DNA from: Phalacrocorax aristotelis
Lineage: Eukaryota; Chordata; Aves; Suliformes; Phalacrocoracidae
Reading direction: 5' to 3'
Assembly (NCBI RefSeq): GCF_949628215.1
Contig: NC_134288.1
Coordinates: 5,456,001-5,520,000, forward strand
Length of the DNA stretch: 64,000 bases
Positions within the stretch are counted from its first letter, which is position 1, and every line of letters starts with the position of its first letter. Of the stretch, positions 56,801 to 64,000 are shown piece by piece. The position numbers and the translations under genes were made by a program. Under the pieces are notes generated by a model that worked only from the letters and a program-made list of their open reading frames with translations, did not search any database and had not been told where the DNA came from.

Positions 56801-59800
56801 CTTCTGATTCTCTCCCCCATCTACCGGTGGGGCAGGGAGCGAGCGGCTGTGTGGGGCTGAGCTGCCGCTAAACCACGACATAAGCGTAGTAGCTTTTTTT
56901 TAATATTTTTTTAGAATTGAAGCTGTCCTTCACAGATGGTGCCAATACCATAAACCATGTACCAAAAGACTGACTTTCTCTCCGTGTGTGTTAGCCTGCC
57001 CACAGACAATTAAAGACCTATATATCTTTCACTCTATAGTGAAGTGCTTTAACACACTGAAGGGGAAGAGCATGTTTCTAAACAGGATGCCCCAAGACCA
57101 CATGGATTCCTACTGCTCTGGGGCAGACTGTGCTTACAGCTTATGTTCACTGCACAGCCTTGAGGTTTGCCTGCTCTCCCCATGACGGGTTTCCTTTCTG
57201 AAGTCAGTGAAGTAAAGCCAAATAGCATGCTGTATGTTATTTACAAAAGCGGATAGAGTTCCTTGAATAAAAACCTGGAATGATCATGTTTTTCCAGTTA
57301 AATCCAGAACAGATAGTTACCTTTAAAGTGTTTCTGTTGGGTTCTGGCAGAATCAGGATGAGGAGGTTTAGAGCTTGCAATCTTTGCTTCAGGTCTGGAA
57401 TATCTAGAGAGGGAGAGCGACAACAGGACAAAGAATTCAGGCTCCTGACACTGTTCTTTTTGAGCATGAGAATCCCCCAAGGAGTAAGGCAATTACTTAT
57501 TGTAGTGTTTGTCATCTAGGATTTGAGACATTGTTTTACAGAGGTAAATCAAGCTCATACAGCCCTTAATGAAGTGAGCTACCTATGTTTTAGAAGACTG
57601 GCTGATTTGTTTCAGAGTGCACAGTCTGCCAGCAAGTCCGATGCCCTTGAAGGGCATCAAAAGACCCGATTATTCCCCATTTCTTGTACAAAATAGTTGT
57701 GCACTTAAACAGTTAGCTTAACACATTCAATCCATCTATTGAGGCACAAACCTCAAGATCAGGGACTTGCAGAACACTGCATTACTGGCAGACAAGACTG
57801 AGGACCGTGGCCAGTTGCTGCAGCTCAGCCTGCATGTCGTTATTTATCAGGTTGTCCTAATTCACGGTAGCAACCTTGCAGCCTCAAATGACACAACATG
57901 AGACCCCGGGACAGTGTTCCTACACAAAGATATACGCAACCAAGCACCAGTGACTATGACTCTCGGGCTGACATATAATAGTACACATGGCACCCAGCAC
58001 ACTGACTTTGGCTGTAGTTCATATCGTGCTCTGTATTGCCATCAAATCCACAGGTTCCCAACACACCTGACAGGAGAGCCCAGGACCAGCAGAGCTTTGC
58101 AAGAAAAGCACAAACCAGCAAATTGATGCTAAACAGCCAAATCAGGGACTCACTTTGTACAGCAGCAAAAGCAGGGAGGTACTCTGCGGTCAGCAGCGGG
58201 GCTGGCAGCTCTCTTATGAATCTTTTCAGTAGCCCAGATACATCATTCTGGTGGACTTCATCCCAGCGGAAAAGGCCAGTATAGAATTCCCTTTCAAGCT
58301 TCTGTTCCAGACTCTATAAAAAAAGAGAAGGAATTTATTACACGCTTTAATAAGCAAATGAAAGGGAAATTCTGTAGCTGACCACTAGGAGGACCACACA
58401 ACAAGTCAAAAGAGCACAGAGGCCCTCACAGCAGATGCTCCCAGATTTCCCAGCAATGGACATTTCTAGTTGTACTGGGAAGGAAGATGAGACAATTCAG
58501 GTTATTCAGATATTTGCTTCAGCAACACGCTCCCTGATCACCTCTGATACTTTCAAACACTACTAAAAAGCTCATACCTTGATTCTGGTCTGGGACCCAG
58601 AAACTCTCAAAATGCCCTCTGTTTCAAGTCCTCTCTTCTCCAAGCAGGACAGCAGCTATCAAAAGGGGAAAAAAAAAAAAGCTCTTAGGCACAGAGGATG
58701 AGAAGTCATCCCTTCCTTATCACAGGCTTCCTGACTTGGAGATCAGAGGTGCAAATAAAACCAGAAGGGAACTTACTGCCTGGAGTAACAGGGGGACCTT
58801 GGTGTTGGGGAGCAGTTTTTGGTCATTTTCCAACAGGGTGTTGAGTGGAACTCCAAAGAGTCTTTTCTCTACAACAGAAACAACGCGTTATAAGCCTGTA
58901 TCTCCACTAATACAGATGTCAGGGATATATCTACCACTGCAGACTAAGAGGGTGATTTTATAAGTGTAGGTACTGGAGAAAAAGAGAAGAACAGTTAACA
59001 GGACAAGTACATTTGATAGCCAGAGATAGATGTGGTGCTAGGACTTGAAGTTATGTTCCATTGACTTCCAGGAGAAATTCTGACCAAGGAAAAAAACCTG
59101 TCGCAAAGGTTCTTATCAGAAGCCCCTCTCTGTTCTAATACTTCAAACACAAACCTATGAGAAGATCGATGTAAAAAAGGCACGCGCACACACACCCCCC
59201 CAAAAATCAAGATGAAATACAACTGACCTGTTGTTTTCAGTTTTGCTGCCTTGTTTCTCTTTAGCTCAAAGCCTAGAACATCACAGAGAGCTGTTAGTTC
59301 AATAAGGGCCAGTGTGGGGACCTTCTTCATGTCCTGAGCAGACAGATCTCCAATCCTGGTCACTCCTAGTCTGCCCTTGGGGACCTTAAATTTCTAAGGG
59401 AAAACACACACACACAGAGGTTCAGTGCAAGTATCATTTCTAATCCCACTGGGATCAAGTTTTGCTGCATTTTTATCATCCCTTACCATAACAAGGCATC
59501 TATTCATTCTCTTGTTTTCAACACCAGACAAATGCCCCGAACTACTTGTACACAACTCACAGCTGAATAAATGTTTTCCCTTTTCAGCATTGCTTTTCAA
59601 CTGTATAAGAGATGCCAGTTTATCTACATTGAAGACAGCCTGATACCCACCCTAATCTACTTGAACTTTGGAAGCAGTCCAGTACATCTGTGAGGAAGAA
59701 AACTGTTGGCATTACAAGTAAGAAAGTCCAGTTATTCTCCTCTTTTCAGTGGAAATGACCCAGATTCAAATCAAAATAGCTAGTTTCACACACAAGTGCT

Positions 59801-60866
59801 ATTTCTTTTGACCCTTCACTACACAGTGGTTATCCTTGCCCAACATCACAAGGATAACTGCATCACTTGTCCAAAAACACTTACCTAATACAGACCTGTT
59901 CCAACACTATCCATAGAGGATACTTCCAAGAGCTGGTCATAGAGCTGAATCATCAAATGTACCGCTCTACACAAGAAGGGAGCTAATAAATTCTAATACA
60001 AAAAATTCCTTCAGTGCTTACAGTTAGGGCGTTTCCATCCTTTAGCCTCCTAGATTCAGACAGGAATGACGATCCCTTCAGCAGGACAGCTGCTTGCTCC
60101 GAGTAGGCAACATCCATGTTGAACACCTCCTCTTTTCCAGGGTTTCGAACTGTGCAGGAGTAATCCTGGGTTTCTGCTACAGAGGAGAAAATGTCTTGAA
60201 TTTCAGAAAGCCAAAGAGGATGAAGCTTAGAAAGCAAGCGTGCTAAAAGAACAGTTTGAGATAGATTTGGGGACCACCACTTTTTAAGAAAACACTACAT
60301 TAAGATTTGAAAAGAGTGTTGTCATAGCACAGTCCTGAGACTGATCAGTAGGGTAAGGTTAGCTTAAAGCCAGGACATTACAGCTACAATCACCAGATCC
60401 CGGATAAGACACGAGCATGGCCTTAAATTAAATGGCGTCTCTCTGGCTGACTTTTCACAATTGCATACGGCATTTACAGGATTTCACCATATGATTTTCA
60501 CTAGAGTGATTTTATTTGCATCTTCTGATTGCTTTCTTGAAGAGTTAGTTATGAGTTTAGGAAGCAGTTCCTAACAACTCTAGAGCCTTGAAAAGTTTAC
60601 TAAATCCACAAGTGTGGATAACCATGTACTAAAAAAAAAAAAACCACCCAAGAAACCCAAACAAAAAAACCCACAAACAATGCCAATGTTTCAGAGCCCA
60701 GATTAGTATAATTTCCCTTCCAGTTCCAGCCTTACTTCAGATCCTACTTCCCCTTCCAATCTACTCTGCATTTAAAAACTTCATTCTTACTTCTTTGTAC
60801 ATTTGAAGTCCGTAGATTGTGCCACAACTGATCTGGTCTGGAGTCCTCTTTCTTGGCTGCTGCATC
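50739..60866 (-). CDS. ARHGAP40: Rho GTPase-activating protein of the ARHGAP18/28/40 family, probable ARHGAP40 (5' end outside window)
   Basis: Twelve exons (60866-60791, 60176-60022, 59393-59228, 58868-58777, 58655-58578, 58313-58154, 57403-57321, 55719-55513, 55257-55117, 53424-53264, 52257-52202, 50845-50739) join in frame to 1482 nt, 493 residues plus stop. All introns are GT-AG. The RhoGAP domain covers roughly residues 140-340. It has the catalytic arginine in GILRVSG (residue about 180, codon 58607-58605), the KRFIRELPAPLL motif, ALNLLILILPEPNRNTLK with its conserved asparagine, and LLEFLSKVV. Before it is the family-specific FKVPKGRLGVTRIGDLS. After it comes a ubiquitin-like C-terminal module (KVHASLLMKDSLEVHL to LYEVGGNIGEHCLDPD to NPHAEWIIK). 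Such proteins speed GTP hydrolysis by Rho-family GTPases. Human ARHGAP40 is near 620 residues, so about 110-130 N-terminal residues are missing here. The name rests on synteny with SLC32A1; ARHGAP18 and ARHGAP28 are close paralogues. Confidence 0.92.
50928..50941 (+). repeat. Poly-C run of 14
   Basis: Uninterrupted C homopolymer in the last intron of the ARHGAP40-like gene. Confidence 0.9.
51508..51636 (+). mobile_element. CR1 LINE 3'-end fragment
   Basis: Contains GAGGTGTTCACAAAACATGT, GATGTGGCACTTAGGGACAT and GTTGGACTTGATGATCTTAG, then AGGTCTTTTCCAACCTTAA, the classic CR1 3' end. The terminal octamer repeat has decayed (AATGACTCTACGG). It lies in the last intron of the ARHGAP40-like gene, antisense to it. 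A different CR1 subfamily from the copy near 21 kb is suggested by the tail wording. Confidence 0.88.
52202..52257 (-). CDS. ARHGAP40: ARHGAP40-like exon (LYEVGGNI)
   Basis: 56 nt; acceptor TTCTGCAG|T, donor GTAAGT. Read in the frame set by its neighbours it gives NNSMECTNLFLYEVGGNI. The open frame in another register over the same DNA is a shadow. Confidence 0.93.
53209..53240 (+). repeat. T-rich tract beside an exon
   Basis: About 30 bp of T with two C, hence an A-run in the transcript some 24 nt past the donor of the exon ending at 53264. Likely length-polymorphic. Confidence 0.85.
53264..53424 (-). CDS. ARHGAP40: ARHGAP40-like exon (ubiquitin-like C-terminal module, part 1)
   Basis: 161 nt; acceptor TTGTTCAG|CCT, donor GTAAAT. 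It encodes PSKIVKVHASLLMKDSLEVH and then ATTVADVLRQFQ. The exon leaves a TG that forms a cysteine codon with the next exon; an in-frame stop follows if the donor is not used. Confidence 0.95.
53425..55116 (-). other. Intron of the ARHGAP40-like gene
   Basis: 1692-bp GT-AG intron, AT-rich. No exon, RNA gene or interspersed repeat is recognised in it. Confidence 0.8.
55117..55257 (-). CDS. ARHGAP40: ARHGAP40-like exon (basic helical linker)
   Basis: 141 nt, 47 codons, phase 0 at both ends; acceptor CTTCCCAG|GTC, donor GTGAGT. It encodes VSSFLVAQVRKLNESNSKRY, then a Lys/Arg-rich stretch RIKNLLRKIHADKDKVEKN that is likely helical. It joins the RhoGAP core to the C-terminal module. Confidence 0.93.
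55513..55719 (-). CDS. ARHGAP40: ARHGAP40-like exon (end of RhoGAP core)
   Basis: 207 nt, 69 codons, phase 0 at both ends; acceptor CTCTTTAG|GCT, donor GTAGGT. It encodes ALLEFLSKVVARENNNKMNL, then WNVSTVMAPNLFMHKGLPNK and VVRMMIHYQDLLWT. WNVSTVMAPNLF is the typical late RhoGAP helix (MAPNLF). Confidence 0.96.
55720..57320 (-). other. Intron of the ARHGAP40-like gene hosting the solo LTR
   Basis: 1601-bp GT-AG intron. Apart from the LTR it contains no recognised feature. Confidence 0.85.
56386..56885 (+). mobile_element. Solo LTR of an ERVL-type endogenous retrovirus, with target duplication
   Basis: The LTR is 56391-56880 (490 bp). It opens TGTGCTGGTTTTGGCTG, closes CTAAACCACGACA, and is flanked on both sides by TAAGC (56386-56390 and 56881-56885), an exact 5-bp target duplication. 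Five bases is the size typical of ERVL. Inside are CCATACCACGTGACACCATG (56551-56570), a polyadenylation-type ATTAAA at 56765-56770, and the LTR end sequence TTCTCTCCCCCATC. I know this start and end from a widespread family of avian LTRs. The middle (56590-56670) is extremely CpG-rich. There is no internal retroviral coding sequence, so recombination between two LTRs has removed it. It lies in the intron between exons 57321 and 55719, antisense to the gene. Confidence 0.9.
57321..57403 (-). CDS. ARHGAP40: ARHGAP40-like exon (PEPNRNTLK)
   Basis: 83 nt; acceptor CTCTAG|AT, donor GTAACT. It encodes IPDLKQRLQALNLLILILPE and PNRNTLK; the asparagine of NRNTL is the conserved GTPase-contact residue of the domain. 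Confidence 0.95.
58154..58313 (-). CDS. ARHGAP40: ARHGAP40-like exon (KRFIRELPAPLL)
   Basis: 160 nt; acceptor TTTTATAG|AGT, donor GTGAGT. It encodes LEREFYTGLFRWDEVHQNDV and then SGLLKRFIRELPAPLL, the conserved lysine/arginine and proline motif of the RhoGAP core. Confidence 0.96.
58578..58655 (-). CDS. ARHGAP40: ARHGAP40-like exon (arginine finger)
   Basis: 78 nt, 26 codons, phase 0 at both ends; acceptor TTGATAG|CTG, donor GTATGA. It encodes LLSCLEKRGLETEGILRVSG and SQTRIK. The arginine of GILRVSG (codon 58607-58605) is the catalytic finger of RhoGAP domains and is intact, so the protein should be active. Confidence 0.96.
58777..58868 (-). CDS. ARHGAP40: ARHGAP40-like exon (start of RhoGAP domain)
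   Basis: 92 nt; acceptor GTTGTAG|AG, donor GTAAGT. It encodes KRLFGVPLNTLLENDQKLLP and NTKVPLLLQA. The FGVPL opening is the typical RhoGAP domain start. Confidence 0.95.
59228..59393 (-). CDS. ARHGAP40: ARHGAP40-like exon (PKGRLGVTRIGDLS block)
   Basis: 166 nt; acceptor CCTTAG|AAATTT, donor GTCAGT (slightly weak). It encodes KFKVPKGRLGVTRIGDLSAQ and then DMKKVPTLALIELTALCDVL, the signature just before the RhoGAP fold in ARHGAP18, 28 and 40. Confidence 0.95.
59394..60790 (-). other. Introns 59394-60021 and 60177-60790
   Basis: Two GT-AG introns around the exon at 60022-60176. An A/C-rich low-complexity run lies at about 60630-60680. Nothing else is recognised. Confidence 0.8.
60022..60176 (-). 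CDS. ARHGAP40: ARHGAP40-like exon (pre-RhoGAP segment)
   Basis: 155 nt; acceptor CTGTAG|CA, donor GTAAGC. Encodes ETQDYSCTVRNPGKEEV, then NMDVAYSEQAAVLLKG. This matches the family pattern of an acidic stretch followed by EQAA before the PKGRLGVTRIGDLS block. An alternative acceptor three bases later (60173) would drop one codon. Confidence 0.88.
60791..60866 (-). CDS. ARHGAP40: ARHGAP40-like exon (DAAAKKEDSRPDQLWHNLRT)
   Basis: 76 nt, phase 0 start, one base left over that completes an ACA threonine codon with the next exon. Acceptor TATTTTTCAG|GAT, donor GTAAGA. The encoded piece is hydrophilic and precedes the RhoGAP region. It is less conserved, so support comes from phase and splice sites. 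Confidence 0.75.
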
Positions 60867-63800
60867 CTGAAAAATAAACCAGAATGTGTTTACCCACAAA
60901 AACAGGAGTTATTATAAGACAACCTGATTTTGGCAGGATAAAAATAAAAATCCCAAAACACACATGTCATTGTCTGCTAGTCTAAGAAAATGCTGCTCAA
61001 GCTCAGGGCTACAAGACTACTCTGAAATTAAGAAACATAATTAGAGGATATGGCAGGCAGGTGGAAAACAGATTACTATCTCATGGACAGCATTAGTGAT
61101 AAATTTGCACATCATTAAGCTAATTCTTCCTCTCACACAATCAGCAGCCAATTTTCCCCTTTTAGTTCATGCATTGAGGGGCTGACAAACAGTGGACCAA
61201 CCAAGCTGCTTGGGATCTACCCATACCTGTGATCAGGAGATCTTTCAGAAGAAAGAACACACTCAGTAGACATCAGCACCTAAAAGCTTCCCTTCATGGG
61301 CTTTGTGGTAATCTACATCTTCATGTCTAGAGACAGAAGCGAATCTTTAAAAGTATAAGGAGCCACTGGGCAGGAAATTCTGTTAATAGAAACCTTACTT
61401 TTCCTAGAAGTAGTTAGAATACAGGAAAGCTTATTCTATACCAGAAGTTAGCAACTTTCCAAGAGCATGCTTATGGCATGGAGTTGTGCACCGAGGACTC
61501 AGGGTTGAAAGGAACCTGTGCAAAATCATTGCAAATGGACAAAACAGTTTGTCTGCACGCAGACAGACTGTCTTTAGAGTAGGTGCACGACTGATGAGCT
61601 TGCCATGAAAACAGAACCAATTCATTTAGCATCCGGCTTAATCACACATCATGCACTGATTAACGCCAGAGCACCTTCAGATCCCGCTGCTGTGTAAACA
61701 GGCCGCACTGAACAGTAACACAGGGGAAATATGCAGCAAGGTTCCGACAGAAACGCCAACAGCTTTGATGCCTGAGAGTAGCTCATGACAGAGGTGGACA
61801 GGAGGTGAACTGCAAATCTATCTTGAAAGGCTAATGGAAATAAAAATCCAAGTTACTCTGACACATCACTGCCTGCACTCTTACAGGCTGAGCTGCTTCC
61901 ACTGCTTCCACTCAAGACACGGCTGAACTGAATTAGCTTTAAGCTCAAATTTGCTGAACACAGGTTTCACCTCTGTAGACCCCATTCAAACATTCTGCTC
62001 CCAGAGTACGGAGAGAGCAGTCAGCAGTGGGAAGCATCCAAAACCTGACTGAGCAGTAAGGGCACAGACACTGGATCGGGGTTCCAAGCCTGGGGCTGTA
62101 GGAAAACAGACTTCACTTTTCTGCATTTCTGTTTCCTCACTTAAAAAGTGGAGGTTTCAAACATCCTTTTGTGCAATAAGGGATTTGTCATGGTTTGCTA
62201 CGTGCCTTGAACACGTGTTACAGCCACACCAGGCCTGTTTTGGCATATGGTTCCTGATTATGCCCTTCAGAGCCCTAAAACTGTGCTTGGAACTGGGGCG
62301 ACACAGCAAACGAGTATGGAAAAGTAACCAAAAAGCCTGCTTCCCTCTGAGATTGCTCCAGGAATTACTCAAAGGTAAAGGACTTCTGCTTGGTGTCTAC
62401 ATCCAGTGTCATATCCTAACGTCTCAGGAGTTTACCATTTTACATAGAATCACTCTCATTTTGCCTAGGCTGACCATCAGTCACTCCCTATGAAATAAAG
62501 AGGGCAAACACCACCCCTTCTTTACACTGTAAAAGGCAAGCAAGGAATACAGAGGTTGAGCTCATGGCCACTCAGCAAAAAAAAGAACAAACAACCAAAT
62601 GAACTAATTTAAATACATGCTCTTACTTTCATCAAAAAGAGGGGAAAAAACCCACAACAATGTTTTTTTGCTTCTGTGACTTCCACTAAAACTGTAGATC
62701 TCAGAGGCAACTGCAAAGCTTTAAAAAAAATAATAAACCAAAGAAAATATGAACAATTCCAGCAGATCTATTGGAAAAGAGTCCAGTGTTCTTACCCAAA
62801 GTGAGAAATGAGGAAAATGTTTCACGTCCAATTAAATCAAGGCAACTGAAACAGGCAGCGTTAGCATCTTTGTACATGCCTTCGCTACATAAAAATGTCA
62901 CTTTAAAACATCAGATTTTATCTCAGTTGCTTATCAAATGCAAATTATCAAATACAAATATTAGTGACCTAGTGAGTGGACATGTAAGATTAAGAGCTTA
63001 AAAATCTCCATTCTTATACAGTAGAAAGTAAAATTATTTTAAGAGATATCACAGGCTTCTGTTTAATCTGCAGGTTTTTTAAACTTCATGAATTTCACCT
63101 GAGGCACTTAAGCTCGCCGTATTATTGCTTTCAGAAACATCATCATTTTGGCACCCATTTGTGCAGGAATGCAAACAATGCTCTACAAAAGCAAATCACC
63201 ATGAATCTGTCTCAGTGCAATTCACAGCAAGGATGCAATCCGCACCTCAGCACTGGGCAGTTACAAAGAACACAGCCACGGACAGTTTCCAGTGATGTTG
63301 CAGACTGGTAGTGTCATTCCCTTAAGGCATTCAAGGGATTGTTTGGGTATAATTCACCTCATTATAGTAAAAGATGTTTCAAAGATGCTCAGGCTGAGGA
63401 AGAGGAGTATTCAGTCTGGTAGACAGCAAGGGTCCCATGCTACTCAAATAGGTAAATCTTGGTTAGGCTCAATACCTTCTGACTAGACACTTACAGAGAA
63501 GCGAAAGCCACAAGGAGCCCTGACTGGGATACTTTCCAATGGCCTCTAGAAAAAATAAGTACACTCTACCTTGTAGCCACAGCAAAAAGAGGAGCAGCAC
63601 ATCAGGAAAGCAGCTGAAAAGTTAATGGTCATGTATTCTCTAACAAAAAAAGGCAGTGGCTATTCTGTCGCTAGAGTTACCAGCTGTACCTATGAAGTCC
63701 TCTCTCTGGTTAATAACGATTTAATATATCACTGGAATAAAGAAAACACAAGAGGGCTCCAAACAATACCAGAGTTCCATGAGGCTGCGGTGCCGTAGGC

Positions 63801-64000
63801 ACTATGCAGAAGCCTTCCAGCAGCCCCTAGGAAACTTATGGATCTGCAGGTTTTATAGCAACTCCTCAGTGCTGCAACCTGGATGCAGAACTTCTACAAT
63901 CTCAGCTTCATTTCAGCTCAAAAGAGGAAGTCATCTATTTGGAAATGAAAGTATCTGTAGACTCAGAAAGCCGTGTCGGCTACCACAACGCAACAAAGCC
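60867..64000 (-). other. Upstream intronic sequence of the ARHGAP40-like gene
   Basis: The remaining N-terminal exons should lie here or beyond the window edge. Apart from the possible exon at 63495-63545 none is recognisable. A splice-flanked 53-nt segment at 61227-61279 fails on phase. Confidence 0.6.
63495..63545 (-). CDS. ARHGAP40: Possible further upstream ARHGAP40-like exon (17 codons)
   Basis: 51 nt between a strong acceptor TTTTTTCTAG and a strong donor GTAAGT. Phase 0 at both ends fits the exon starting at 60866. It would encode RPLESIPVRAPCGFRFS. I do not recognise this sequence, so support is splice geometry and phase only. Confidence 0.45.

Noticed and set aside
56325-56860. Open frames of 97-136 codons in the ARHGAP40-like intron
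   Set aside because: They lie within the GC-rich solo LTR, which carries no retroviral gene.
61227-61279. Splice-flanked 53-nt segment that looks like an exon (TTTTAG...CACAG|GTATGG)
   Set aside because: Its length leaves phase 2 in the open frame, while the next exon at 60866 requires phase 0. The register that would fit contains a stop.

Overview
This is vertebrate nuclear DNA, almost certainly from a bird. The evidence is intron-containing genes with GT-AG splice sites, a long CpG island, CR1 (chicken repeat 1) retrotransposon pieces with their typical 3' ends, and endogenous retroviral LTRs of avian type. Nothing suggests a bacterial or viral chromosome. The species cannot be fixed from the sequence. 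Most open frames in the window are chance or repeat-driven and are not listed as genes.

Two protein-coding genes are supported, both on the minus strand. SLC32A1 (the vesicular GABA/glycine transporter VIAAT/VGAT) lies at 944-3739 as two coding exons joining to a complete 521-residue protein. A Rho GTPase-activating protein of the ARHGAP18/28/40 family occupies 50739-60866 as twelve in-frame exons (493 residues, C-terminus complete), with one possible further exon at 63495-63545; its N-terminal exons lie outside the window. Its position upstream of SLC32A1 in the same orientation matches the ARHGAP40-SLC32A1-ACTR5 order known on human chromosome 20q, so ARHGAP40 is the best name.

Layout: 1-943 is the 3' flank of SLC32A1. 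944-3739 is SLC32A1, whose 1.23-kb intron holds a polypyrimidine tract and a striking GC-rich tandem repeat. 3740 to about 7720 is a long CpG-rich promoter and upstream region with an A/C-only tract. From about 7.7 to 50.7 kb is a gene-free interval of AT-rich, CpG-poor sequence. It contains a 5'-truncated CR1 at 20571-21850, a probable solo LTR at about 45440-46271, and several blocks that look by eye like conserved regulatory elements, with palindromic homeodomain-type or RFX-type sites. 50.7-64 kb is the ARHGAP40-like gene; its introns carry a CR1 tail and a solo LTR with a perfect 5-bp target duplication.

The two genes do not obviously act together. SLC32A1 loads inhibitory transmitters into synaptic vesicles and ARHGAP40 should switch off Rho-family GTPases. 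The gene-free stretch upstream of SLC32A1 is the natural place for the enhancers that restrict it to GABAergic and glycinergic neurons. I did not find a convincing novel system. The most unusual items are the intronic GGGGCC/GGGAGC repeat, the regulatory palindromes and the intact CpG-rich solo LTR.
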